A stretch of DNA of 29,141 nucleotides, taken from contig DATNPH010000027.1 of NCBI GenBank assembly GCA_036703315.1, positions 1-29,141 on the forward strand, written 5' to 3'. The translations under genes and the position numbers were made by a program. Positions within the stretch are counted from its first letter, which is position 1. Each line of letters opens with the position of its first letter. Source of the DNA: DATNPH01 sp036703315 (GTDB taxonomy: Bacteria > Cyanobacteriota > Cyanobacteriia > Cyanobacteriales > Coleofasciculaceae). Positions 8,554 through 18,800 of this stretch are shown here, in pieces. The notes below the pieces were generated by a model. It was not told where the DNA came from and made no database searches. It saw only the letters and a program-made list of their open reading frames with translations.

Positions 8554-8614
8554 TCATTGGTCATCAGTCTTTTACAACCAATGACCAATGACTAATGACC
8601 AATGACTAATGACT
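8554..8614. repeat. Second heptad array with hairpin-forming arm in the rpoB-rpoC1 gap
   Basis: Five units alternating CCAATGA and CTAATGA run from 8578 to 8612. TCATTGGTCAT at 8554-8564 is exactly complementary to 8581-8591, so the array can fold into an 11-bp hairpin with a 16-base loop. It begins right after the rpoB stop codon, so the whole rpoB-rpoC1 gap is repeat DNA. Confidence 0.8.
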
Positions 8615-8615
8615 C

Positions 8616-11600
8616 TTACACTTCATCCTCTTCGAGTTCCTCGCGGTTCAAGGATTCATAGGTAGGTCGGCTTGGTGTCCGGCGGCGATCTGCATCTGCC
8701 ATCAGATCAACTTCCATATCACGGCTGGTTCCATCTTCTGCGTTCTCTACTTTGTGAACAGCAATGTCCAGACCTAGAGATTGTAGTTCCCGCATCAACA
8801 CCTTAAAGGATTCAGGAGTACCCGGTCGGGGAATGGCTTTGCCCTTGACAATGGCATTGAGAGCCTCGTTGCGACCCTGCATGTCATCGGACTTCACCGT
8901 CAACAACTCTTGGAGTGTGTAAGCTGCACCAAACGCTTCTAGCGCCCACACTTCCATTTCTCCAAAGCGTTGACCACCTTGTTGAGCCTTGCCACCTAAA
9001 GGTTGCTGAGTTACGAGAGAGTAAGGACCAGTAGAACGAGCGTGAATTTTGTCGTCTACCAAGTGAACCAGCTTCAGCATGTACGCTTTACCAATTGTGA
9101 TCGGGCGATCAAACGGTTCGCCAGTACGACCATCAAAGACTGTAATTTTCCCAGGCTGCTCCGGGTCATACGCCCAGTCTTTCCCACTTTCGTCCCTTGC
9201 TTGCTTCAGTTTGCCGTGAACCGTGGAGCGTGATGACTCTTCTCCATACATTTCGTCGAACGGCGTCAGCTTAAATCGGACATCTAAGTTTTCACCCGCC
9301 CATCCGAGTAAGCATTCAAACACCTGACCGACATTCATCCGACTAGGTACGCCCAATGGGTTGAGAACAATGTCTATCGGTGTGCCATCCGGCAGGTATG
9401 GCATATCTTCTGTCGGCAAAATCCGGGAAATAATTCCTTTGTTGCCGTGGCGTCCCGCCATCTTGTCGCCCACCTGAATTTTCCGCTTCTGAGCCACATA
9501 AACTCGGACAACCATGTTAGCTCCCGGTGGGAGTTCGTCCCCTTGCTCACGGGTAAAGACTCGGACATCGACAACACGTCCTTTCTCCCCGTTCGGTACC
9601 CGGAGTGAATTGTCTCGAACATCCCTGGCTTTTTCTCCGAAAATTGCCCGGAGCAATTTTTCTTCCGGTGGCTGGTCGGATTCTCCTTTCGGCGTTACCT
9701 TCCCAACTAAGATGTCACCAGCTTCTACCCAAGCGCCAATGCGGATAATGCCTGTTTCGTCTAGCTGACGCAGGGAATCTTCCCCAACGTTGGGAATTTC
9801 ACGGGTAATTTCTTCAGGACCGAGTTTAGTCTGCCGCGCCTCGATTTCGTATTTCTCGATGTGAATGCTGGTGTAGACATCATCGCTGACCAGCCGTTCG
9901 CTGATGAGGATGGCATCTTCGTAGTTGTAGCCTTCCCAAGGCATGTAAGCCACGAGGATATTTTGTCCTAGCGCGATTTCACCGCCTTCTGTGGCTGAGC
10001 CATCTGCTAGTACTTGACCAGCAACTACGTCGTCGCCTTCAAACACCAAAGGTCGCTGATTTAAACAAGTATCCTGGTTTGATCTCTGATACTTCTGAAG
10101 TTCATAAGAAATTTCACGACCATTCTTGTCCTTGACTCGGATCATGCGAGCATCCACATAGCTCACTTCTCCATCGCTGCGAGACACGATAACCATGCCA
10201 GAGTCCCGTGCTGCTTGGGCTTCCAAACCCGTTCCTACTAAAGGTCGCTCGGGTCGCAGAAGTGGCACCGCCTGCCGTTGCATGTTCGACCCCATCAAGG
10301 CTCGGTTAGCATCATCGTGCTCTAAGAAGGGAATCAACGATGTAGCTACGGAGATAATTTGTACTGGTGAGACCGCTACATAGTCCACCTGATCCGGCGT
10401 TGTACTGGTGAAGTCTTGCCGATAGCGCACGGGTACCGTCTCACCCAAGATGTAACCTTCTTCGTTGATGGGAATGTCTCCCGGTGCCACCCGCAAGTCA
10501 TCTTCTTCATCAGCCGTCATGTAGATGGGAGGATTGTCCTTGTTGACTTGCCCATTTTCCACCGGATAGAACGGCGTCTCAATAAAACCGTAGGCGTTAA
10601 CCCGTGCATGGGTAGCCAAAGAGCCAATTAGACCTGCGTTTGGTCCTTCCGGTGTTTCAATGGGGCAAATCCGTCCATGGTGGGAGGGGTGAATATCCCT
10701 CACTGCAAAACCAGCACGTTCACGAGTTAAGCCTCCAGGGCCTAGGGCAGAAAGACGCCGTTTGTGAGTCAACTCTGCCAAGGGATTCGTCTGATCCATG
10801 AACTGGGACAGCTGAGACGAACCAAAGAATTCCTTAATTGCGGCTACCAGTGGTTTCGGGTTCACTAGTGAGGCTGGTGTCAGTGTATCAGCATCCGAAA
10901 CGGTCATCCGCTCCCGGATGATTCGCTCCAATCGGTTGAGTCCAACTCGTACTTGGTTTTGCAGCAGTTCACCCACAGAACGTACCCGGCGATTGCCCAA
11001 GTGGTCAATGTCATCGGTGCTGCCAATATCAAATTCCAGGTTAATCAGGTAATCAATTGCCGCCAAAATATCTTGGGGCGTTAATACCCGTACTGTATCT
11101 GGAACATTCAGGCGCAGCTTTTTATTGATTTTGTAGCGACCAACCCGACCAAGGTCGTAGCGTTTCGGGTCAAAGAAGCGTGAGTCTAGTAACTGCTGAC
11201 CACCGCTGACTGTCGGAGGTTCCCCTGGACGCAGCTTGCGGTATAGCTCCATGAGCGCTTCTTCTTCGCTGGGATTCCCTTCTTTATCAAGAGTTTTCTG
11301 ATAGTAGTCGGGATGTCGCAGGGCGTCGATAATCTCATTATCTGAGAGTCCTAGGGCTTTTAATAGCACCTGTGCCGACAATTTGCGGGTTTTGTCGATA
11401 CGTACCCACACCAAATCATTTTTGTCAGTTTCAAACTTCAGCCATGCTCCCCGATTAGGAATTAAGGAAGCACTATAGGTGCGACGCCCGTTTTTATCGG
11501 TTTCGGACTTGTAGTACACGCCAGGACTGCGAACGATTTGGTTGACAATCACTCGCTCGGCACCGTTGATGATAAAGGTGCCCCGGTCTGTCATCAGAGG

Positions 11601-11936
11601 AAGGTCACCAATGAAGACTTCTTGTTCCTTAATTTCGCCAGTTTCTTTGTTAATCAGGCGTGTAGGAACGTACATTTGTACGGCATAGGTGCTATCTCGC
11701 CGCTTTGCTTCATCAACGTCATACTTGGGTCGCTTGAGCTTGTAGTTTTTCCCCAAAAAGTGCAGCTCTAGTTTGCCGGTATAGTCGGTAATGGGAGAGA
11801 AGCTATTGAGTTCTTCGATTAGCCCCTCTTCCAAGAACCAGCGGAAGCTAGAACGCTGAATCTCCACTAAGTCGGGCAATGTATAGTTAGGAGCCGTGTA
11901 ATTTTGAGTTGGGGTTGTATAAACTTGATTAGTCAT
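8616..11936 (-). CDS. rpoB: DNA-directed RNA polymerase subunit beta (RpoB)
   Basis: Catalytic beta subunit of RNA polymerase, 1106 residues, the compact cyanobacterial form. Recognisable pieces in order are the N-terminal lobe (RSSFRWFLEEGL), ADRGTF-like region (MTDRGTFIINGAERVIV), the fork and rifampicin region (SSQLSQFMDQTNPLAELTHK, then RRLSALGPGGL and HPSHHGRICPIETPEGPN), the GDKMAGRHGNKG motif, and the C-terminal clamp segment (GGQRFGEMEVWALEAFGAA). The ATG at 11936 has a good Shine-Dalgarno sequence (AGGAG, five bases upstream). First gene of the polymerase set, with a 386-base gap behind tatD that probably contains its promoter and leader. Confidence 0.98.
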   Translation of the reverse strand: MTNQVYTTPTQNYTAPNYTLPDLVEIQRSSFRWFLEEGLIEELNSFSPITDYTGKLELHFLGKNYKLKRPKYDVDEAKRRDSTYAVQMYVPTRLINKETGEIKEQEVFIGDLPLMTDRGTFIINGAERVIVNQIVRSPGVYYKSETDKNGRRTYSASLIPNRGAWLKFETDKNDLVWVRIDKTRKLSAQVLLKALGLSDNEIIDALRHPDYYQKTLDKEGNPSEEEALMELYRKLRPGEPPTVSGGQQLLDSRFFDPKRYDLGRVGRYKINKKLRLNVPDTVRVLTPQDILAAIDYLINLEFDIGSTDDIDHLGNRRVRSVGELLQNQVRVGLNRLERIIRERMTVSDADTLTPASLVNPKPLVAAIKEFFGSSQLSQFMDQTNPLAELTHKRRLSALGPGGLTRERAGFAVRDIHPSHHGRICPIETPEGPNAGLIGSLATHARVNAYGFIETPFYPVENGQVNKDNPPIYMTADEEDDLRVAPGDIPINEEGYILGETVPVRYRQDFTSTTPDQVDYVAVSPVQIISVATSLIPFLEHDDANRALMGSNMQRQAVPLLRPERPLVGTGLEAQAARDSGMVIVSRSDGEVSYVDARMIRVKDKNGREISYELQKYQRSNQDTCLNQRPLVFEGDDVVAGQVLADGSATEGGEIALGQNILVAYMPWEGYNYEDAILISERLVSDDVYTSIHIEKYEIEARQTKLGPEEITREIPNVGEDSLRQLDETGIIRIGAWVEAGDILVGKVTPKGESDQPPEEKLLRAIFGEKARDVRDNSLRVPNGEKGRVVDVRVFTREQGDELPPGANMVVRVYVAQKRKIQVGDKMAGRHGNKGIISRILPTEDMPYLPDGTPIDIVLNPLGVPSRMNVGQVFECLLGWAGENLDVRFKLTPFDEMYGEESSRSTVHGKLKQARDESGKDWAYDPEQPGKITVFDGRTGEPFDRPITIGKAYMLKLVHLVDDKIHARSTGPYSLVTQQPLGGKAQQGGQRFGEMEVWALEAFGAAYTLQELLTVKSDDMQGRNEALNAIVKGKAIPRPGTPESFKVLMRELQSLGLDIAVHKVENAEDGTSRDMEVDLMADADRRRTPSRPTYESLNREELEEDEV

Positions 11937-12322
11937 GTGTCTCCTCTTACAAGGTGAGTCAGCGTCGGAACCGAATTCGAGCCAAGATAATTGCTTGGCT
12001 TCGACACTAGAGGTTTAATCGATTGGGATAGACAATGTTTATTCACAGCTTAGTTATCGCTGCTAGAGTGTTGGTTGTAAAGAGCCAATAACGTTCTAGC
12101 AACTGAGAATCTCAGCCTTTTGGTTGTAATAGCAACAAAACAATCTTCAAAGAATGACTACTGTATCAAATGAAATGATGAGTTGAGCTGTTTGATCGGT
12201 TAAAGTTGTTCTACCAGTATCTACTGTGGTCAGTGCACCTCAAGGACTTCTTTGGGGGATGCAGTTGCAATAATGGGTAGGAACCGATGAAATTTTATTC
12301 ATAGTAACTCTTCTTAATATTA
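11937..12322 (-). promoter_or_regulatory. Gap between tatD and rpoB: likely rpoB promoter and leader
   Basis: No gene is seen in these 386 bases. The length suggests rpoB has its own promoter rather than relying only on read-through from tatD. No -35/-10 pair stands out; TTGAAG and TACAAC spaced 16 bases apart (minus strand, about 12120-12150) is the best of several weak ones. TGGTTGTAA occurs twice (about 12071 and 12120). The region also carries the hairpin listed separately. Confidence 0.45.
11977..12004 (-). other. Hairpin in the rpoB leader
   Basis: AGCCAAG (11980-11986) pairs with CTTGGCT (11994-12000), and three more pairs form beyond a single bulged T, with a 7-base loop. It lies about 40 bases before the rpoB start, upstream of the AGGAG. 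Its place would suit translational or transcriptional control of rpoB, but no regulator is visible. Confidence 0.45.
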
Positions 12323-13183
12323 TTATGGCGTAGAGAAACTTGGTTGGAGAGATTCCGTACCTTCTAGACCTGATGCTCCGCAATCAGGTGCAATGGCTTC
12401 AGCGGGGAGAGTAAGTCCAAAGAGCTGGCAGGCATTTTGCGTGGTTTGGGCGGCAAGGGTTTCTAATGAGATATTTCGCAGGCGGGCAATGTACTCGGCA
12501 ACATAGCGGACGTAGGCGGGTTCATTGCGTTTGCCTCGCTTGGGAACTGGTGCCAGGAAAGGGCAATCGGTTTCAATCAGGAGTCGGTGCAAGGGCACCA
12601 TCAGGGCTGACTTCTGAATATTGATCGCGTTTTTAAAAGTCACAATGCCGCTAAAGCTAATATAAAAGCCCAGATCTAAAAACCACTGTGTCTCTTCTGG
12701 CGTACCTCCCCAGCAGTGCATAACTCCCTTTACTCCACCGTTACGTTCCCAAAATTCCTGTAGTAGCTCACGCATCTGGGCGGTGGCCTCGCGGCAGTGG
12801 ATAATCACTGGCAAATTTAGTGCTTTGGCGATCGCTAATTGCGCTTCAAATACCGCCTTCTGCTGTTGCTGGTTCTCGGCTTTATAAAAATCCAAGCCCA
12901 TTTCCCCAATTGCCACAACCCGCTGATCGGAACGCGCTAACGACAAAAGCTGGCTCTCCATTTCAGGTGTCCATTTTTGGGCATCCAAAGGATGCAAGCC
13001 TACTGCAAATGAGAGTTCGGGAATTTTGTTAGCCAGTGCTTGAAGACCAGTAAATTCTGTCGGTTCTACGCACGAATGCACGACCTTTACCACTCCTGCT
13101 TCCCGCCAGCGGCTTCTTACTTCTTCCAAATCTGACTGGAAGACATCAAAGTTTATATGGACATGAGTGTCGATCAACTGCAT
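12323..13183 (-). CDS. tatD: TatD-family metal-dependent deoxyribonuclease
   Basis: TatD hydrolases are TIM-barrel enzymes with a two-metal site, acting as 3'-5' DNases in DNA repair and turnover. Metal ligands are visible: the HxH motif near the start (IDTHVHIN), a Glu in AIGEMGLDFY, His in VIIHCREA, His in VMHCWGG, and the Asp of LIETDCPFLAP near the end. The ATG at 13183 is chosen; a GTG two codons upstream (13189) is in frame, but neither has a clear Shine-Dalgarno sequence. The product is 286 residues, slightly longer than usual because of a C-terminal tail after LFGLTLPAE. It sits between rpsT and rpoB, an arrangement conserved in cyanobacteria. Confidence 0.93.
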   Translation of the reverse strand: MQLIDTHVHINFDVFQSDLEEVRSRWREAGVVKVVHSCVEPTEFTGLQALANKIPELSFAVGLHPLDAQKWTPEMESQLLSLARSDQRVVAIGEMGLDFYKAENQQQQKAVFEAQLAIAKALNLPVIIHCREATAQMRELLQEFWERNGGVKGVMHCWGGTPEETQWFLDLGFYISFSGIVTFKNAINIQKSALMVPLHRLLIETDCPFLAPVPKRGKRNEPAYVRYVAEYIARLRNISLETLAAQTTQNACQLFGLTLPAEAIAPDCGASGLEGTESLQPSFSTP

Positions 13184-13308
13184 CGGCACAGTCTACTTTT
13201 TATTTATTTTAACGATTCGTTAGCGAGATAGGAAACCCTGTTTAGGCTAGGCAGGATAAACTTCCCTTTTACCATAGCGAATCTAATCTTTAGAAACACG
13301 CTAGTAAG

Positions 13309-13330
13309 AACGTGAGAGCACTCTCACGTT
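13309..13330. terminator. Palindromic hairpin between rpsT and tatD
   Basis: A 10-bp perfect palindrome AACGTGAGAG / CTCTCACGTT separated by two bases (the real loop would take in the closing pairs). It lies 33 bases after the rpsT stop. No U-run follows on the minus strand, so it may act as a weak attenuator or a processing/stability hairpin between rpsT and tatD rather than a full terminator. Confidence 0.6.
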
Positions 13331-13363
13331 CCCTTTCCATTCTAGCAGAGCAACTGCATCTCC

Positions 13364-13687
13364 TTAGGAAGCAGCAGACGCCTCTGCTGGAGGGGTGAGT
13401 TTAGCTTGTACACTTTGGAACCGTCTTGCCAGACGGGATTTTTTGCGGGCACCATTATTAGGATGCAGGATATTGCGCTTTACGGCCTTATCAATTTTGC
13501 TATAAGCCGCAGCTCGCCGACTGTGTACTTCTTGTAACGACTCCGGGCTAGGTTGACGTGCGTAATCCTCTACGGCGGCGAGGTAGTTTTTTATCAGGGT
13601 CTTTACCGCTGACTTGTAGGTTTTATTCCGAACTCGGTTACGTTCGGCTATCTCTATACGTTTAATCGCTGACTTGTTATTCGCCAC
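13364..13687 (-). CDS. rpsT: 30S ribosomal protein S20 (bS20)
   Basis: Small, very basic three-helix protein that binds 16S rRNA. The start is MANNKSAIKRIEIAERNRVR, followed by conserved helices with AVKRNILHPNNGARKKSRLA. It has 107 residues; the last 15 or so (LTPPAEASAAS) are a low-complexity tail common in cyanobacterial S20. The start codon is GTG at 13687 with no clear Shine-Dalgarno sequence. First gene of the rpsT-tatD-rpoB cluster and divergent from hisD, with 204 bases between them. Confidence 0.97.
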   Translation of the reverse strand: MANNKSAIKRIEIAERNRVRNKTYKSAVKTLIKNYLAAVEDYARQPSPESLQEVHSRRAAAYSKIDKAVKRNILHPNNGARKKSRLARRFQSVQAKLTPPAEASAAS

Positions 13688-13891
13688 AGTCGTTTATAAG
13701 AAAACTTACTTTCGATAAGAAACAAAATACCAGAATATCCAATATAACATCTATCCTGAAAGTATCACGACCCCAGAAAAATCCAGGTTAAGCTAGAGGA
13801 GTGAGCCTGGGTATGATGCGTCCCTCGCGTAGAGGAAGCTTGCAAACCTAGTCTCAGACGGGTAATACCTAAGGATGGGCACTCCGACTCC

Positions 13892-15214
13892 ATGCTGCGA
13901 ATCATTACTCAGCAGGCTGAAGCACAAACTGAACTGCGACGGATCTGCGATCGCACTTCCCAAGACCAAATTGTTCACAAAGAGTCAACAGTGCGGGAAG
14001 TCCTACAGGCAATAAAACGCCAAGGAGACAAAGCACTATTACACTATACAGAGGAATTTGATCATCAAATACTCAGTTCTGAACAACTGCGCGTCACTGG
14101 CTCAGAACTGGATGCTGCCTATCAACAGGTATCTAAGGAATTGCTCAAGGCAATTCAGTTAGCTTGTAGAAACATTGAGGCATTTCATCGACAGCGTGTT
14201 CCAAAATCATGGGTACATTTTGGTGACGATGAGGTGGTCTTAGGCAAGCGCTATACGCCAGTAGACCGAGCCGGACTGTACGTTCCTGGTGGTAGGGCAT
14301 CTTACCCCAGTACTGTATTGATGAACGCCATTCCGGCAAAGGTCGCTAAGGTTCCTCGAATAGTGATGGTAACTCCACCGGGACCGGACAAATCAATTAA
14401 TCCTGCGGTTCTAGTTGCTGCTCAGGAAGCTGGTGTTCAAGAAATATACCGGGTCGGTGGTGCCCAAGCGATCGCGGCGTTAGCTTACGGTACAGAAACA
14501 ATCCCCAAAGTAGATGTAATTACCGGACCTGGTAATATTTACGTCACGCTGGCGAAGAAATTGGTTTATGGAACCGTAGGAATTGACTCGCTGGCTGGTC
14601 CCTCTGAGGTGCTGATTATTGCCGATGGGGCTGCTAACCCAGTCTACATTGCTGCCGATCTTCTGGCACAGGCAGAACACGATCCCATGGCAGCCGCCGT
14701 TCTCCTGACAACCGATGCCCAACTGGCAAAGCAAGTCCAAAGAGAAGTTGAGCGGCAACTCCAAGACCATCCGCGACGCCTACTGACCGAAAAAGCGATC
14801 GCTCACTATGGTCTAATCGTCGTTGTTGATTCCCTAGAAACAGCGGCTGAACTTTCCAACGAATTCGCGCCTGAACACCTGGAACTAGAAATTACCGAGC
14901 CTTGGGACTTACTCGAAAAAATCCGCCATGCTGGTGCGATTTTTCTGGGTCACTCCACTCCCGAAGCGGTAGGAGATTACCTAGCCGGTCCAAATCACAC
15001 TTTGCCTACCTCTGGTGCCGCCCGCTACGCTTCCTCACTAGGCGTCGAAACCTTCATGAAGCACTCTAGTCTGATTCAGTATTCATCGACAGCACTCCAC
15101 AAAGTTGCTGATGCGATTCAGATACTTGCACAAGCAGAAGGTTTGCCTTCTCATGCTGACTCTGTACGCTTACGAACGCAAGCTCATCTCAACGATGAAG
15201 AGTCTTTGATGTAG
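13892..15214 (+). CDS. hisD: Histidinol dehydrogenase
   Basis: Catalyses the last two steps of histidine synthesis: L-histidinol to histidinal to histidine, using two NAD+. The 440 residues are a normal length. Active-site features are present: the signature region around QAEHDPMAAAVLL (zinc ligands Gln260 and His263), the catalytic pair Glu328-His329 in EFAPEHLELE, Asp362 in VGDYLAGPNHTLPTSG, and the C-terminal His421. The ATG at 13892 starts at the family's usual N-terminus. It is divergent from rpsT. The 204-base gap before it contains CTCGCGTAGAGGAAGCTTGC (about 13823-13842), which looks like a dispersed cyanobacterial repeat. Confidence 0.97.
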   Translation: MLRIITQQAEAQTELRRICDRTSQDQIVHKESTVREVLQAIKRQGDKALLHYTEEFDHQILSSEQLRVTGSELDAAYQQVSKELLKAIQLACRNIEAFHRQRVPKSWVHFGDDEVVLGKRYTPVDRAGLYVPGGRASYPSTVLMNAIPAKVAKVPRIVMVTPPGPDKSINPAVLVAAQEAGVQEIYRVGGAQAIAALAYGTETIPKVDVITGPGNIYVTLAKKLVYGTVGIDSLAGPSEVLIIADGAANPVYIAADLLAQAEHDPMAAAVLLTTDAQLAKQVQREVERQLQDHPRRLLTEKAIAHYGLIVVVDSLETAAELSNEFAPEHLELEITEPWDLLEKIRHAGAIFLGHSTPEAVGDYLAGPNHTLPTSGAARYASSLGVETFMKHSSLIQYSSTALHKVADAIQILAQAEGLPSHADSVRLRTQAHLNDEESLM

Positions 15215-15319
15215 CAAGCTTAAGAACTACATAGCTCGATTAGCTCAAAAATGTCATACAGCTAGACAAATACTCTGGTCAAGGGTGAAAATCCCAATAG
15301 CAGTTACCCCTTTCCTGTT

Positions 15320-15342
15320 GGGGGTGGGGGGGTGTATGAGGG
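15320..15342 (+). other. G-tract upstream of the universal stress protein gene, possible G-quadruplex
   Basis: Five Gs, T, seven Gs, then TGTATGA and three Gs. Splitting the seven-G run gives four GGG runs, enough for an intramolecular quadruplex. It lies about 50 bases before the usp start, in the leader or promoter. C-rich ACCCC at 15306-15310 could instead pair with part of it. Confidence 0.4.
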
Positions 15343-15393
15343 ATAGGCGTCCTTAATAGGCGTGAAAGCTGATACCTAGTAGGAGACATTTTG

Positions 15394-15816
15394 GTGCTAA
15401 AAACAATTCTTGTTGCCCTCGATAGTTCAGATCTATCACAGCGAGTGATTCAGAGCTTAGATGAACTTCAAATACAGCGAGCAACCAAAATAATCCTTGC
15501 CCATGTCATTCTCTCACCAGAGTCTGACATGGAAACGGTAGTTGACCGACCTCATACTTCAGAGGAGTTACTTTATCGACACACCGAAAAACAGCTGCAA
15601 TCTTACCAGGCTGACCTCCCCTGCGAAAGTGAACTAGAGATCGTTCGCGGCGACCCCGCCGTCGAAATCATTCGCCTCGCTCATATCCACCAAGCTGACT
15701 TAATTGTGATAGGGACTCGGGGATTGACTGGTCTCAAGCGCATCCTGGAAGGCTCTGTTAGTAGCCAGGTTGTTGCCGATGCTCCTTGTTCAGTACTTGT
15801 AGTCAAAGCCGATTGA
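15394..15816 (+). CDS. Universal stress protein (UspA family)
   Basis: A small nucleotide-binding stress protein of the UspA fold, about 140 residues. It begins VLKTILVALDSS. The C-terminal ATP-binding motif G-2x-G-9x-G-S is intact (GTRGLTGLKRILEGS), so it is probably the ATP-binding kind, and the last strand CSVLVVKAD is typical. The start is a non-ATG choice: TTG at 15391 or GTG at 15394. AGGAGA at 15381-15386 lies four bases from the TTG and seven from the GTG, so GTG is preferred. Its 3' end overlaps the convergent histidine kinase gene by 14 bases. The exact stress role is not visible. Confidence 0.93.
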   Translation: MLKTILVALDSSDLSQRVIQSLDELQIQRATKIILAHVILSPESDMETVVDRPHTSEELLYRHTEKQLQSYQADLPCESELEIVRGDPAVEIIRLAHIHQADLIVIGTRGLTGLKRILEGSVSSQVVADAPCSVLVVKAD

Positions 15817-18800
15817 TATCAGTAGTAGACAACTGTTTTTGCTGCACTGGCAGCTCAATGATAAATTCTGCCCCTTGACCGGGTGTTGAGATACAGGTCA
15901 ATTGACCACCGTGTTTTTCAACAACAGTTGAGTAGGAAATAGATAACCCCAGACCCGTACCAACGCCGATGGGTTTGGTGGTGAAAAAAGGATCAAAAAT
16001 GTGTTTCTTTACCTCCTGCGAGATACCAGGACCGTTGTCGGCAATCCGAATAACAACGAAATCAGTTGTTCGTTGTTCTCTGCCACTGACAACTGATGAG
16101 TGAGAACTGACTGCCTCAGTAATGATGGTAATCACCCGTGGTTCTGGTTGGGTTTCTACGGCGTCAATGGCATTACTCAAGAGATTCATAAATACCTGAT
16201 TGAGCGAACCTGCGTAACACTCAACCAAGGGCAGCGAACCATACTCTTTGCGCACCTGAATCTTAGGATGAGAGGGTTGTTCTTTCAGTCGGTGCTGCAA
16301 AATTAGCAGGGTGTTATCGATGCCTTGATGGATATTGACCTGTTTGAGATCCGCTTCGTCTAGGCGGGAGAAATTGCGTAGAGATAGGACGATTTCCCGG
16401 ATCCGGTTGGCTCCTTGTTGCATCGAGTTCAGCAGTTTGGGAAAGTCTACTGCTATGAAATCTAGGTCAAGTGATGAAAACTCGTTTTGGATGTCTGGGA
16501 CAGGTTCTGGATAGTGTTGGGCATAGAGCTGTACTAGATTAAGCAGGTCAGAGGCATATTGATGGGCATAGGTGACATTCCCATAGATGAAGCTGATGGG
16601 GTTGTTAATTTCATGAGCGATACCGGCAACCATCTGACCAAGGCTGACCATTTTTTCATTCTGAATCAGCTGGGCTTGAGTTTGCTTGAGTTGGCGCAAG
16701 GTTTGCTGAAGTTCTTGGTTCTTGGCTCTCAATTCACTCTCCGATTGGCGCAAAGCTTTCTCTGCCTGCTTGCGATCGCTAATATCTTGCACCACCGAAA
16801 TAAAATACTTTGGCTCTCCCGATGACCTGCGCCGCAACGATACAGTTAGGTTAATCCAGACACTCTCACCCTGACGAGTAATGTAGCGTTTCTCTATGGA
16901 GTACATCTGAACCTCTCCAGATAACACCTGATGCACATCACTTAGATCAGTATTCAAGTCATCTGGGTGGGTAATATCCTGAAGGGTTCGTGCCAACATT
17001 TCCTCGTGGGTATACCCTATAAGGTCACAAAACTTTTGGTTGATGCGGAGAAACTTACCATCTAAATCCACATGGGCGATGCCGACGGCGGCTTGAGCGA
17101 ACGTGGCACGGAACCGTTGCTCACTTTCTCGCAGTGCCTTTTCTGCTTGCTTGCGATCGCTAATATCGCGACCTTCTGGAATCAACAGCACCACTTGCCC
17201 TGTTTCATCCTTGACGGGTTTGATAGAAAAATCAATGGTAACAACTCGATCGCCTGCACCGAGAACATCTACCTCATAACGAACGAATTCACCCGCGCGT
17301 GCCTCGTCGATCGCAGCTTGCAGGCGTGCCTGAGTTTGGGGAGAACAGCTCCACCAGCAGATTTCCCAGAACGGACGACCCGTAACCTCTGCCAATTGGA
17401 GTCCGCCAAACTCTAGCGCTGTCCGATTTGCTTCTAGAAGTGTACCATCCGGTTTCATTAGACCAATAAATTGGAACATCGAATCGAAAATGGCGCGGAA
17501 TCGACGCTCACTCTCTTGTAATGCCTTCTCCGCTTGCTTGCGAGCTGTGATATCCTGCCAAAAAACAGAAAGTCCTTCCTCGCAGGGATAGACACGTACT
17601 TCAACCCAACTGGTCAAGTGTTGAAAAAATGTTTCAAATGTAACTGGAACTTGCTCAGCCATGGCTTGGCGATACTGCTGCTCAACGAGCGAACCAACGG
17701 CTTCAGGAAATACGTCCCAAAAATTTGCGCCGAGAAGCTCTTCTTGATTGCACTGCAACGCTCTTGCTGCTTCGGAGTTGATGTAGGTAAATCGCCATTG
17801 ATGATCCAAGGCAAAAAAGGCTTCGGTAATCCGTTCCAAAATGTGGACAAATTGCCGGTGTGATTCTTGCAGAGCCTCCTCAGTTCGTTTGCGATCGCTA
17901 ATATCCGTAATCATCCTCAAGACACCGACGAACTGCCCAGTGGCGTCTAGAATGGGCGTGGCAGAGACAATCGCCCACAGGTTAGAACCATCTTTACAGC
18001 GGAATTTGAAATCATGTCGCTCATGGATGCCTCGGCGGCGACGCTCTACATAAGCTTGGGCAAGTCCCCGACTGTCTTCATCTATGAAGTCAAACAGCGA
18101 TCGCCCCAGCATTTCCTCCACGGTATAGCCCAGCATTTCGGCAATGCGCTCATTGGCAAAGGTCGTCCGGCTTTGTGCATCAAACATCCAAATGCCTTCT
18201 GACGCCGTCTCCAAAATACGACGATAATGAGCTTCCGATTCTCTTAGTGCTTGTGCACTTTGTGCCGCTTCGCTAACAGCTCGCTGACGCTCCGTGATGT
18301 CTTCGCAAATACTTAGAAGATATCGGGGGGTACCCGTTTCATCCAGCAGAGGGACTTTCCGAGTGTACAGAAGCCGTTGACCGCGATGAGGCAGAGTTAT
18401 GGAGTCTTCGGGAATATCCACCAGTTGACCATCGGCTAAAACTTGTCGGTCTTTAGCCCGCAAGTACCGAGCTTGCTCTTTGGGGAAAAAATCATAGTCA
18501 TCCTTACCTAGCACTTCTTCCCTGGAATAACCGAATAGCTCCTCACTCGCTTTATTCCAGTACATCACCCGCAGTTCCTCTGCATCTTTAATGAACACTC
18601 CCACGGGCAGATTTTCAACAACGGAGTTCAAGAAGGCTTGAGTATGCCGCAATTGGGCTTCCGCTTGTTTGCGCTCTGTAATATCCAGAATGACTCCATC
18701 GAACTGTAGTGGTAGTTCTTCTGATTGCCCTGCCTCGTTCTCGCCACGGATCCCTTGACCTTTGTCGTAGACCCAAGCTAGGCGACCATCTGCTCGTACA

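Noticed and set aside
8501..8614. Possible CRISPR array in the rpoB-rpoC1 gap
   Set aside because: The units are seven bases with no spacers; this is a short tandem repeat array.
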